From NCBI GenBank assembly GCA_028817305.1, contig JAPPPX010000088.1, positions 1 to 34,745 on the forward strand: 34,745 nt of DNA, read 5' to 3'. The stretch is from Gammaproteobacteria bacterium. Lineage in GTDB: Bacteria > Pseudomonadota > Gammaproteobacteria > Porifericomitales > Porifericomitaceae. The translations under genes and the position numbers were made by a program. Shown here piece by piece: positions 17,482 to 25,657 of this stretch. Positions within the stretch are counted from its first letter, which is position 1. Every line of letters starts with the position of its first letter. The notes beneath the pieces are model-generated. The model saw nothing but the letters and a program-made list of their open reading frames with translations. It ran no database searches and was not told the origin of the DNA.

Positions 17482-17669
17482 CATGAGATCGCGTGCGGGC
17501 GCATCCACATCAACGGTATATAGGACTTTTAGGGGGTTCGCCAAAAGTCGCTTGGCAAATTCGGTGGCATGAGCCGCGAGATATTCTACTTACACTCTGA
17601 AAGAGTGTGAGCCCCCACTTCAATCATTGCCACGAAAAGGTCTATGAAATCCTGATGTTAGCGGTGTGA
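17482..17669 (+). pseudogene. IS1595/ISXO2-type transposase, C-terminal remnant
   Basis: The frame starting at 17482 reads HEIACGRIHINGI, a stop (TAG 17521), DF, another stop (TAG 17527), then GVRQKSLGKFGGMSREIFYLHSE. After a frameshift, FNHCHEKVYEILMLAV ends at TGA 17667-17669. The blocks GR-x-HINGIE-x-FW, LAKF-x-GM and FYLHLKE..FNHRHE are the C-terminal signature of IS1595-family transposases; the two stops fall where Glu and Trp normally stand. It is the counterpart of the fragment at 15459-15707. A short stem-loop (ACACTCT/AGAGTGT, 17592-17608) lies inside it. Confidence 0.82.
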
Positions 17670-17709
17670 GGCGGGGGACAGCCGGCATCCGTACCCGGCC
17701 CGTCAAGTA

Positions 17710-17753
17710 TATAATTCCTCCCGTCACGCCCTGCATAAGACATTCCAGGAAGG
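17710..17753 (+). promoter_or_regulatory. Possible promoter -10 box and strong RBS at the right island boundary
   Basis: TATAAT at 17710-17715 is a perfect -10 hexamer in otherwise GC-rich DNA; no good -35 is seen at 16-18 bp. AGGAAGG at 17747-17753 sits 8 nt before ATG 17762 and is a strong ribosome-binding site. Together they suggest a start of transcription and translation for the small protein and efflux genes that follow. Confidence 0.4.
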
Positions 17754-17761
17754 TATCCCCC

Positions 17762-18148
17762 ATGAACAATCTCTACATCGGCAATCGCATCCGGGGCATC
17801 GCCGCCGACGCGCCCCAGGGACAAGAGGGACAAGGCATTAACAGGCGCCTCCAGGACGGGCATGGGGGCGGCAAGAGGCGCGATTTCCTCCCGCCTGCGA
17901 CGGGTATCCGTTGCCGCGACGGCGCCCCGGCGCCCGCCAGGCAGGCCGTACTCCAGATGCGGCGACACCCCCCAGGCGCGGCAGGCGCCGCCGGCTGCGC
18001 CCCGCGCCGGGACGCGAACAAGGCCTTCTACAACGGCTCCCCCTTCCGCCGGCGCGGGCGCAAGGCCGGCAACCGCCGCCGGCAACCGGAGCGCAACTCC
18101 CGCGCCGGCGCCGGAAACGACTCGCGCCACTCGTTACAGGGCCCATGA
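17762..18148 (+). CDS. Small basic Gly/Arg/Pro-rich protein of unknown function, upstream of efflux genes
   Basis: Not recognised. 128 residues beginning MNNLYIGNRIRGIAADAP, then low-complexity and rich in Arg, Gly, Pro and Gln, with two Cys near the middle and a strongly basic C-terminal third. There is no signal peptide or membrane segment. Support for it being real: a strong AGGAAGG box 8 nt upstream of the ATG, high GC at third codon positions, and an ATGA overlap of its stop with the start of the periplasmic adaptor. Against it: no known domain, and a 162-residue frame on the opposite strand covers the same DNA. It could be a frameshifted remnant of an older gene or a translated leader. 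Confidence 0.42.
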   Translation: MNNLYIGNRIRGIAADAPQGQEGQGINRRLQDGHGGGKRRDFLPPATGIRCRDGAPAPARQAVLQMRRHPPGAAGAAGCAPRRDANKAFYNGSPFRRRGRKAGNRRRQPERNSRAGAGNDSRHSLQGP

Positions 18149-19341
18149 TACGTGTCGCCATACGCAAGCTGCGCCATATCCTGAGCATCCTCGCGGCGCT
18201 GGTCGCTGGCATCGGCATCAGCATGACGCTGGTCCTCTCGGCGCCGGAAAAGCAGCAACCGCGGCTGACGCCCTTGCCGGTGCACGTGCTGCCCTTCGAG
18301 GTGCGGGAGCGGGACTTCGCCACGGCCAGCCGCGTCCAGGGGCAACTGAAGCCCGTGCAGCAAACATGGTTGCACTTCGATATCTCCGGGCGCGTGGCGG
18401 AGCGGCGGGTAGAGCCTGGCCACACGGTCGCGGCCGGGGCGCAACTGTTGCTGCTGCACAAGGAGCAGTGGTTCGACGCCCTGCAGCGCGCCGAGGCGAT
18501 GCTGAATGCGGAACGCAAGGCGCAGGAGCGCGACCGCCGCCTGCTGGAACTGACCCGGGAACGGGGCATGCTGTTGCAACGGGAGACCGAGCGGCTGCAG
18601 CGGCTGGAGTACGACTCCCTTGCCTCCAAGGCCAACCTGGAAGAGGCCCAGCGGCGCATGTTGCAGCAAGCGGAAGAACTGGCCCGGCTGGAGCACCAGG
18701 AACGCACAGCCGAAGAGCGGCTGGTCAACCTGCAAACGGAGCTGCGGCAGGCGCGGCGCGACCTGGAGAGCAGCCGGCTCAGCGCCCCCTTCGCCGGCAT
18801 CGTGAACCGTGTGGAGCTGGATGTGGGGGACCGCGCGGCCCCTAGCATCCGGGCGGTCGAACTGGTGGACACCCGCAACCTGGACCTGCATCTGGAGGTC
18901 ACCGGCGAGGTGGCGCAGGGCTTGCGCCTGGGTCAGGAAATCCAGATCCGGCACCCGGGCAATCCCGGCTCGCGGGAAAAACGACTGGGGCGCATCGTCG
19001 CCCTGGCCCCCGCCCCGGCGGCGGACACCCATACCCATTCCCTCCGGGTACGGGCGGAAAGCTCCGGGGACTGGTATCCCGGCCAGATCGCCGAGGCGGT
19101 GCTGCCCGTGCCGCCGTTGCGCGGCGTGCCAGTGGTGCCGGGCACGGCGCTGCTGCGCGACGAGGGCCGCAGCTACGTGTTCCGCATCGGGGAAGACCTG
19201 CGGCTACAGCGCATGGAGGTAGAGGCGTTGAAAACCTACGACGGCGAGGTCGCGGTGCGGGGCCTCGCGCCGGGGACGCGTATCGTCTCCGACAACGTGG
19301 CCGCCCTGGCGGACGGCCAGGAAGTTCGCCTTGCCCCCTGA
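18145..19341 (+). CDS. Efflux RND transporter periplasmic adaptor subunit (HlyD/MFP family)
   Basis: 398 residues. The N-terminal signal anchor (about 12-32, ILSILAALVAGIGISMTLVL) tethers it to the inner membrane. The first half of the lipoyl domain (SGRVAERRVEPGHTVAAGAQLLLL) is followed by a long Gln/Glu/Arg-rich coiled-coil hairpin at about 110-210. The second lipoyl half (SAPFAGIVNRVELDVGDRA) and beta-barrel and membrane-proximal domains (VVPGTALL) follow. ATG 18145 overlaps the stop of the small upstream gene; no strong RBS, so coupling is likely. The RND gene starts inside its last codons. The exported substrate is unknown, and no outer-membrane channel gene is in the window. Confidence 0.92.
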   Translation: MIRVAIRKLRHILSILAALVAGIGISMTLVLSAPEKQQPRLTPLPVHVLPFEVRERDFATASRVQGQLKPVQQTWLHFDISGRVAERRVEPGHTVAAGAQLLLLHKEQWFDALQRAEAMLNAERKAQERDRRLLELTRERGMLLQRETERLQRLEYDSLASKANLEEAQRRMLQQAEELARLEHQERTAEERLVNLQTELRQARRDLESSRLSAPFAGIVNRVELDVGDRAAPSIRAVELVDTRNLDLHLEVTGEVAQGLRLGQEIQIRHPGNPGSREKRLGRIVALAPAPAADTHTHSLRVRAESSGDWYPGQIAEAVLPVPPLRGVPVVPGTALLRDEGRSYVFRIGEDLRLQRMEVEALKTYDGEVAVRGLAPGTRIVSDNVAALADGQEVRLAP

Positions 19342-22300
19342 AGCGCCCCCTGAAACGCCCCCTGAGGCGCCCCCACCCATAGGCGGCGGAAAAGACGCAG
19401 CCGGCGGGGCGACGGCCCGGTTGTTCGCCGTCTTTATCGAGAACCGCCTGCTGGTCAACCTGGGACTGCTGTTCGTACTGATCCTGGGCCTGCTGTGCTG
19501 GCGCGCCACGCCGCAAGAGATGTTCCCCGTGGTGCAACTGGACACGGCCAGCATCTCCACCGTGTTCGAGGGCGCCGCGCCGCGCGAGGTGGAAGAACAG
19601 GTCACGGCGGTGATCGAAGAAGAATTCGAGAACAGCCGCGACATAGACTATATCAGTTCGGTCAGCATCGAGGGCGTATCGAACATCTACCTGAAGCTGA
19701 AGTCGGACGGCGACATGGACGACTTCCTGGAAGAAGCGCGCACGCTGGTGGACGGGCTCGCCGGCGACCTCCCCGAGGGAGCCGAAGAGCCGCGGTTATC
19801 TCGCATCCGCACCCACTTTCCGGTGATCAGCCTGACCCTGTACGGCGGACTCTCGAAGGAGCGGCTGCACGACATCGCCGAGCAGGTACGCCTGCAAATA
19901 CAGGGCCTGCCGGGCGTCGCCAACGTCGGCCTCGCGGGCGAACAGGAGCGGGAGCTGCGGGTCACCGTGGACCCGCACCAGTTATCCGCCCTGGGGATTC
20001 AGCTGGGGGAGATCGTCGCGGCGTTGCGCAACAATCTGCAGGATCTGCCCGGCGGCACGATCAAAGCGGCGGAGGGCGGCATCCGCCTGCGCGGGCGCGG
20101 CGAATCCTCCGACCCCCGGGTGCTGGAGCGGCTGGTGTTGCGCGCCACCGACGACGGCGGGCAACTGCTGCTCGGCGAAGTGGCCCAAATCGAACTGCGA
20201 TTCGAGGAGGCGACCACTTACGCCCGCTTCAACGGCCAGCCCTCGATCAACATGACGGTGACCAAATCGGCGGAGGCCTCGACGATCGCGGTCTCCCGAC
20301 AAATACGGGAACTGGTGCGGGAACTGCGCCCGCAACTCCCTCCCAGCGCACAGCTTGGCGTACACACGGACATGTCGAAATACGTCAAAACCCGTCTCAA
20401 CACCGTCAAGTCCTCGGGGTTAATCGGACTGACGCTGTTGCTGCTGGCCCTGTGCCTGCTGCTGGACCTGCGGGTGGCCCTGATCACCGCCTTCGGCATC
20501 CCGTTCTCCTTCCTGTTCGCGGTCATCCTGCTGCACTACCTGGGCTATACGATCAACATGATCTCGTTGTTCGCCTTCCTGGTCGTACTCGGCATGATCG
20601 TGGACGACGCCATCATCGTGACCGAAAACGCCTACCGGCACGTGGAGGCGGGACTGCCCCCGCACCAGGCCGCGCTGCGAGGCGCGCGCGAGGTGGCCGC
20701 CCCGGTGGTCGTAGCCACGCTCACCACCGTCTCGGCCTTCCTGCCAATGACCACCATCGGGGGCACGCTGGGGCTGTTCATTCAGGCGATCCCGGTGATC
20801 GTCGCGGGCGCCCTGCTGGGCTCGATGCTGGAGTCCTTCATCGTCCTGCCGGGTCATGCGGCGCTGCTGCTGCGCGCCCGCAAACGACCGCGCCGATGGT
20901 CCGGGTGGCGGCGCCTGCGGGACGGCTACGGGCGCCTGCTGCGCTGGGCTACGGGGCGCCGCTACCTGGTGCTGGCCATGACCGCCAGCCTGCTGGCCGC
21001 CAGCGTCAGCTACGCCGCGACCCGCATCCCCTACCAACTGTTCGGACACGTGGATCTGGGCCAGTTCTTTATCAACATCGAGGCGCCGAACACCTACAGC
21101 CTGGAACAGAGCGAACAACTGGCACAGCGCGTCGAAAAAGCCATTTTCGAGGCGATAAACGAAGACGAGCTGGACACGCTCTACACCAACATCGGGATCA
21201 GCTTTACCGACTTCCAGCGCTTCAGCAAGGGCAGCAACCTGTTGCAACTTGTGGTGGACCTGAAGAGTCCGGCACCGCGGGGCTTCATCGAACGCTGGGT
21301 CTCGCCGCTGGTCAGCCTGGATTTCTCCGGCCACAGCGGCAAGCGGCAGCGCAGCGTTGACGCCATCAGCGACGCGGTGCGCCAGCGGCTGTCGCAGATC
21401 CCCGGCATCCGGCGGCTTCGGATCGTGCGCCAGGACGCGGGCCCCCCCGGCAACGACATCGAGCTGGGCATCGTCAGCCGGGACCCGGCACGGCTGCGCG
21501 CCCTCAGCGACGAGGTCCAGGACTTCCTGCGCCGGCTGCCGGGAGTCCGCGACGTGCAACACGACCAGGAAGCCGGCAAGGTAGAGTTCCATTACACCCT
21601 GAACGAGAAGGGCCGCCGCCTGGGACTCACGCAGGAAGCCCTGAGCGAGGCCGTGCATATCGGCTACCTGGGCCGCAAGGTCACGCACGTGACCCTGGAG
21701 GGCAAACGGATCCCGGTGCGGTTAATGTACTCGGACCAGCTGCGCCGCGAGGCCGACAGCCTGGCCCGCCTGCCGATCATCCTGCCCTCGGACAGGACCG
21801 CGTACCTGGGCGACGTGGCCGAGATCCGCGCCGCTCGCGGCCCCAATCACCTGCGCCACCGGGACGGCCTGCGCATGGCGCGGCTGAGCGCCGACGTCAA
21901 TACCGAATTCATCACCGCCCTGGAGGCCAGCGCCCTGATCCAGGAGCGCTTCGCCCCCGCCGGCGCCGAGGCCGACTATAAACTCTTGTTCCTGGGCGAA
22001 AAGAAACGGGCGCGGGAATCCTTCGCCGGGATCTCCCAGGCGCTGTTCATCAGCCTCGCCCTGATTTCTTTCCTGCTGACCGCCCTGTTCCGCTCCCTGC
22101 TTGACCCGCTCGCGGTCCTACTGACCATCCCGCTGGGTTTCGTCGGCGTCATCGCGGGCCATGCGCTGTTCGGGTACAACCTGCAATTCCTTTCCGTCAT
22201 CGGGATGCTCGCCCTCTCCGGCATCATCATCAACGATTCGCTGATCCTGGTGGATTTCTGCAAGCGGCTGCGGGCCGCGGGAATGCCGTTGCGCGAGGCA

Positions 22301-22609
22301 ACGATCCGCGCCGGGCTTATGCGCGCCCGGCCCATCCTGCTGACCACGATCACCACCTTTCTGGGCTTGTCGCCGTTGATTTTCTTCGCCACCGGCCAGA
22401 CGGCCTTCCTGGCTCCCATGGCGGTCAGCCTGGGTTTCGGCCTGCTGTGCGCGACGCCATTGATCCTGATCACCCTGCCCTGCCTCTGCCTGGCCGCCGA
22501 AGATCTGCGCCTGCTGGCGCGGCGGACGCTTCGTCGAGCAGCCGCGCGCGATGCGCCGCATAGAATCGCAGGCAGTCCCGCACCCCCAGAACCACCGCTC
22601 TCGAACTGA
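19331..22609 (+). CDS. Efflux RND transporter permease subunit (AcrB/MdtB superfamily)
   Basis: Proton-driven inner-membrane exporter of about 1092 residues (family about 1030). TTG start at 19331 with AGGAAG 6 nt before; it overlaps the adaptor gene by 11 nt. The first 17 residues are a proline-rich run from a 12-bp repeat (three copies at 19334-19369, PPEA/PPET/PPEA). TM1 is LLVNLGLLFVLILGLLCW. The TM4 proton-relay pair Asp425-Asp426 lies in MIVDDAIIVTENAYRH. Two large periplasmic loops and the second TM half (SVIGMLALSGIIINDSLILVDF) are complete. The sequence looks closer to cation/multidrug RND types with FEGAAPREVEEQV than to AcrB itself. The last 140 bp overlap rnfG on the opposite strand. 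Confidence 0.93.
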   Translation: MPPEAPPETPPEAPPPIGGGKDAAGGATARLFAVFIENRLLVNLGLLFVLILGLLCWRATPQEMFPVVQLDTASISTVFEGAAPREVEEQVTAVIEEEFENSRDIDYISSVSIEGVSNIYLKLKSDGDMDDFLEEARTLVDGLAGDLPEGAEEPRLSRIRTHFPVISLTLYGGLSKERLHDIAEQVRLQIQGLPGVANVGLAGEQERELRVTVDPHQLSALGIQLGEIVAALRNNLQDLPGGTIKAAEGGIRLRGRGESSDPRVLERLVLRATDDGGQLLLGEVAQIELRFEEATTYARFNGQPSINMTVTKSAEASTIAVSRQIRELVRELRPQLPPSAQLGVHTDMSKYVKTRLNTVKSSGLIGLTLLLLALCLLLDLRVALITAFGIPFSFLFAVILLHYLGYTINMISLFAFLVVLGMIVDDAIIVTENAYRHVEAGLPPHQAALRGAREVAAPVVVATLTTVSAFLPMTTIGGTLGLFIQAIPVIVAGALLGSMLESFIVLPGHAALLLRARKRPRRWSGWRRLRDGYGRLLRWATGRRYLVLAMTASLLAASVSYAATRIPYQLFGHVDLGQFFINIEAPNTYSLEQSEQLAQRVEKAIFEAINEDELDTLYTNIGISFTDFQRFSKGSNLLQLVVDLKSPAPRGFIERWVSPLVSLDFSGHSGKRQRSVDAISDAVRQRLSQIPGIRRLRIVRQDAGPPGNDIELGIVSRDPARLRALSDEVQDFLRRLPGVRDVQHDQEAGKVEFHYTLNEKGRRLGLTQEALSEAVHIGYLGRKVTHVTLEGKRIPVRLMYSDQLRREADSLARLPIILPSDRTAYLGDVAEIRAARGPNHLRHRDGLRMARLSADVNTEFITALEASALIQERFAPAGAEADYKLLFLGEKKRARESFAGISQALFISLALISFLLTALFRSLLDPLAVLLTIPLGFVGVIAGHALFGYNLQFLSVIGMLALSGIIINDSLILVDFCKRLRAAGMPLREATIRAGLMRARPILLTTITTFLGLSPLIFFATGQTAFLAPMAVSLGFGLLCATPLILITLPCLCLAAEDLRLLARRTLRRAAARDAPHRIAGSPAPPEPPLSN

Positions 22610-23120
22610 CAGTCGCGCCGCTCACCTGATCGAAGGCCCCGTCGTCGCCGCCCACCGCCCAGCGCGCCGCCGGCAACCGTTCCAGGGAATGGCCGCGCAA
22701 GGCCGCCAACCAACCCGGGGCGGCAACGCCACCGCCCAGCCCCGGCGTCTCTTCATGGCGCAACACCCGCACCCCGGTCACCGTGCCGTCGCGCTCGATT
22801 CCCACCGCCAACTCCAGGGCGCCGTGATAACCGCGCACAACGACCGGCAACAGGGCCACTCCCAGCACTTCCCCGGCACGACGCAAGCGATAGGCATGAA
22901 ACTTCTGAGGCTGAGAAAAAAAGACCCGCTCTTCCACATGCATGCGGTCCAGGTGCGGACGGTTGTCGTAGGACAACGGCGCCACCTGCTCGATCACGCG
23001 CAGCACCTGCCGTTGCCACCGTTCCTCCATACCCTGCCGGGAGAGCGCATGCAACGACAGCGCCAGCCCCAGGCAGGCGGCGGCAACCAGCGCCGCCAGC
23101 AGGCGACCCGGGCCTTTCAA
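22470..23120 (-). CDS. rnfG: Electron transport complex subunit RnfG (FMN-binding)
   Basis: Periplasm-facing flavoprotein of the ion-translocating ferredoxin:NAD oxidoreductase (Rnf/Rsx). 216 residues with an N-terminal TM anchor (about 7-27). The FMN is attached covalently through Thr170 in DQVSGATVSSRAV; HEETPGLGG (122-130) is the conserved block before it. The TTG start at 23120 overlaps the rnfD stop (TTGA). The last 25 residues or so are low-complexity, and the final 140 bp run antisense under the RND gene. Without rnfABCE nearby it may serve an Rnf complex encoded elsewhere or another electron-transfer system. Confidence 0.9.
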   Translation of the reverse strand: MKGPGRLLAALVAAACLGLALSLHALSRQGMEERWQRQVLRVIEQVAPLSYDNRPHLDRMHVEERVFFSQPQKFHAYRLRRAGEVLGVALLPVVVRGYHGALELAVGIERDGTVTGVRVLRHEETPGLGGGVAAPGWLAALRGHSLERLPAARWAVGGDDGAFDQVSGATVSSRAVVLGVRDCLRFYAAHRARLLDEASAAPAGADLRRPGRGRAG

Positions 23121-24073
23121 GCGCTCGTCCCCAGTACGCGAGGCCGCGTGATCCGGTCAATCAGCGGCACGGCGGCGTTCATGATCAAAACGGCAAAGGC
23201 CACGCCATCAGGAAAGCCGCCAAAGCGGCGCACGCTCCAGGCGAGCAGCCCGATCCCGGCTCCGTACAACACCCGTCCCCAGGCGGTGGTGGCCGAGGTG
23301 GCCGGGTCGGTAGCGACGAAGAAGGCGCCGAGCAGGGCGCCGCCGCTCGCCAGGTGAAACCACGGCGAAGCGTGACGCTGGTCGTCGTACAGGTAAAACA
23401 AAGCGGCGACGCAAAACAGGGCCAGCAACATGGCCGCGGGGATTCGCCAATCAATCAGCCGCCGCGCCAGCAACCAGCAGCCGCCGGCCAGCCAGGCCGG
23501 CGCCAGCCACTCCCAGCCGCGCCCGCCCACCGCGCCGAACACCGGAGCGGCGCGCAATTCCTCCAGAGTTGCCATGCCGGCCAGCCCGCTCTGCACGTAG
23601 CCCAGGGGCGTCGCTCCGCTCACGGTATCCAGGCCGGGCGCCGCCGGCCACAAGGAGAGCCGGACCGGAAAGCAAAGCAGCACGAAGACATAGCCCGCCA
23701 TGGCCGGGTTAAAGAGGTTGCGCCCCAGACCGCCGTAGCAATGCTTAACGACCAGAATCGCAAAGGCCGCGCCCGCCGCCGACAGCCACCAGTCCGCCAG
23801 GGGACTGATGCAAAGGGCCAGCAGCCAGGCAGTGACCAAGGCGCTGCCGTCCGTCAGGGCAGGCCGCAGGGGGAGTCCGCGCAGGCGTAGCGCCAGCGCC
23901 TCGCAGGCCAGGGCGGTCAGACTGGCGACGGCCAGGTGCAACAGCAGACGCGGACCGAACAGCCAACAAGACAGCAACAGGCCAGGCGCCAGGGCAGCCA
24001 GCACCTCGCGCATGAGCGCGGCAACGGATGTCCCTGCATGCAGATGCGGCGAAGATACCGGGGCGGCGCTCAT
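23117..24073 (-). CDS. rnfD: Electron transport complex subunit RnfD (NqrB-like)
   Basis: Polytopic membrane subunit of Rnf, 318 residues, with about eight to ten hydrophobic segments. Covalent FMN site at Thr155 in TVSGATPLG. Further RnfD signatures: LTDGSALVTAWLLALCISP (74-92), KHCYGGLGRNLFNPAM (110-125) and FFVATDPATS. ATG 24073 overlaps the purF stop (ATGA), so it is translationally coupled to purF, an unusual neighbour. rnfC, which normally precedes rnfD, is absent. The pairing with rnfG is conserved. Confidence 0.92.
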   Translation of the reverse strand: MSAAPVSSPHLHAGTSVAALMREVLAALAPGLLLSCWLFGPRLLLHLAVASLTALACEALALRLRGLPLRPALTDGSALVTAWLLALCISPLADWWLSAAGAAFAILVVKHCYGGLGRNLFNPAMAGYVFVLLCFPVRLSLWPAAPGLDTVSGATPLGYVQSGLAGMATLEELRAAPVFGAVGGRGWEWLAPAWLAGGCWLLARRLIDWRIPAAMLLALFCVAALFYLYDDQRHASPWFHLASGGALLGAFFVATDPATSATTAWGRVLYGAGIGLLAWSVRRFGGFPDGVAFAVLIMNAAVPLIDRITRPRVLGTSA

Positions 24074-25533
24074 GCGCCGTCGCCCGCTACGGCGAGCGGC
24101 GCCCCCGCGTCGGCCGTCGGCCCCCGGTCCCCGGTCATGTACACGCCATCGAAGCAGGAGGCGTCAAAACGGGATATGGAGGGATTGCCCTGCCTGACCG
24201 CCTGCACCAGATCGTCCAGCCCCTGGTAGAACAGCCGGTCGGCGCCCACCAATTCGCAGATCTGCCGCTCGCCCCGGCCATGCGCGATCAACTCTTCCAC
24301 CGAGGGGATATCAATCCCGTAATAGTTCGGATAGCGCACCGGCGGCGCGGCGGAGGCGAAATACACCTTGCGGGCGCCGGCGTTGCGGGCCATCTGGACG
24401 ATCTCGCGGGAGGTCGTTCCGCGCACCAACGAGTCGTCCACCAGGAGAACGTTCTTGCCGCGGAACTCCGCCCCGATGGCGTTCAGCTTCTGGCGCACGG
24501 ATCGTTTGCGCACGCGCTGCCCCGGCATGATGAAGGTGCGCGGCACATAGCGGTTCTTGACCAGGCCCTCCCGGTACTCGACGCCCAGGCGCCGCGCCAA
24601 AGGCAGGGCCGCCGTGCGCCCGGTCTCCGGGACCGGAATGACGACGTCTATGTCGTGCTCCGGCCACCGCTTCTGGATCGCGCGGGCCAGCGCCTCGCCC
24701 ATGCGCAGCCGGGCCTCGTACACCGAAATGCCGTCAATCACCGAGTCCGGGCGGGCAAGATAGACGAACTCGAACAAGCAGGGAGAGGGGGCGGCCGACA
24801 TGCCTTGCCAGGAACGGGAATGGAAGGCGCCGTCCCCGGAAACGAACACGGCCTCTCCCGGCGCCAGGTCGCGCACTCGCTCGAAGTCGAGGATATCTAT
24901 GGCGACACTCTCGGAAGCAAAGACGTACTCCTTGCCGCCGCTGCTCTCGCGGCAGCCGAAGACCAGCGGGCGAATGCCATGCGGATCCCGAAAGGCCAAC
25001 AGACCGTGACCGGCGATCAGCACCACCACGGCATAGCCTCCCCGGCAACGGCGGTGTACGCCCCGCACCGCCTCGAAAATCTGCACTGGCTCCAGACGGG
25101 TTCGGTCCGCCCGGCGCAGTTCGTCGGCCAACACGTGCAACAGCACTTCCGAGTCGGAGCCCGTGCGCAAACGATCCGGCCGCCCGCGGGAGATTTCGCG
25201 CCGCTGCTCCGCGCTGTTGGTCAACTGACCGTTATGCGCCAGCACCATGCCGTAGGGAAGCCGCACGTAGAGCGGCTGCGCTTCGGCGGCCGAGAACCCC
25301 CCGGCAGTGGGGTAGCGTACATGGCCGATCCCCTGCCTGCCCCGCAGCTGGATCATGTCTTCGGCGGAAAAGACATCGCGCACCAAGCCGTTCCCCTTGC
25401 GCAGAAACAAACGATTGCCTTCGCAGGTCACCAGGCCGGCCGCATCCTGCCCCCGGTGTTGGAGCACCGTCAGGCACTCGCAGAGGGCCTGGTTAACCGG
25501 CCCCTGGGCGACAATACCGATCAGTCCGCACAT
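24070..25533 (-). CDS. purF: Amidophosphoribosyltransferase PurF
   Basis: First committed step of purine synthesis: PRPP plus glutamine to 5-phosphoribosylamine. 487 residues. Mature nucleophile Cys2 in MCGLIGIV. The class II glutaminase domain (about 1-230) has RGQDAAGL, GIGHVRYPTAG and NGQLTN. The PRTase domain carries the PRPP loop LLVDDSLVRGTTS with Asp366-Asp367. YPNYYGIDIPS and the C-terminal SRFDASCFDGVYMTG are typical. The 124-bp gap to dedD (25534-25657) contains no gene; cvpA, usual here, is missing. No strong RBS is visible before ATG 25533. Confidence 0.96.
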   Translation of the reverse strand: MCGLIGIVAQGPVNQALCECLTVLQHRGQDAAGLVTCEGNRLFLRKGNGLVRDVFSAEDMIQLRGRQGIGHVRYPTAGGFSAAEAQPLYVRLPYGMVLAHNGQLTNSAEQRREISRGRPDRLRTGSDSEVLLHVLADELRRADRTRLEPVQIFEAVRGVHRRCRGGYAVVVLIAGHGLLAFRDPHGIRPLVFGCRESSGGKEYVFASESVAIDILDFERVRDLAPGEAVFVSGDGAFHSRSWQGMSAAPSPCLFEFVYLARPDSVIDGISVYEARLRMGEALARAIQKRWPEHDIDVVIPVPETGRTAALPLARRLGVEYREGLVKNRYVPRTFIMPGQRVRKRSVRQKLNAIGAEFRGKNVLLVDDSLVRGTTSREIVQMARNAGARKVYFASAAPPVRYPNYYGIDIPSVEELIAHGRGERQICELVGADRLFYQGLDDLVQAVRQGNPSISRFDASCFDGVYMTGDRGPTADAGAPLAVAGDGA

Positions 25534-25657
25534 GATGGGAACAGGCCGCGCCGCTGCAGGGAAGGCAATGGCGGCCGCGCACGGCCCAACCCGAGCGTTA
25601 CCCCTCCGGAAGCAAAACCAAGCAAGTGAACCTCCGACTCCCCGTGGTCGCGACGCG

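Larger units (their letters stand above)
15459..17669 (+). mobile_element. Decayed IS1595-type element with PRTase-NADAR cassette in its middle
   Basis: Both ends of one transposase gene are present in the same orientation, at 15459-15707 and 17482-17669. Between them lies a 1.77-kb, lower-GC cassette of two intact genes. The central part of the transposase (roughly 75-100 codons between the FGLFKR and RIHING blocks) is absent, so the cassette replaces rather than simply interrupts it. Terminal inverted repeats and a target duplication were not identified. Either the element carried the genes as passengers before decaying, or two copies recombined around them. Confidence 0.65.

Noticed and set aside
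17592-17608. ACACTCT/AGAGTGT stem-loop as a terminator for the cassette
   Set aside because: Only 7 bp with a 3-nt loop and no U-run, and it falls within the transposase remnant.
17762-17830. Slight likeness of the MNNLYIGNRI start to FlgM-type anti-sigma proteins
   Set aside because: Only a few residues agree, the rest does not fit, and no flagellar genes are nearby.
17642-18130. 162-residue minus-strand frame opposite the small basic protein
   Set aside because: No RBS or operon context, begins inside the adaptor leader, and ends in the IS remnant.
24028-25629. 533-residue open frame on the plus strand
   Set aside because: Antisense shadow of purF with no recognisable domain.
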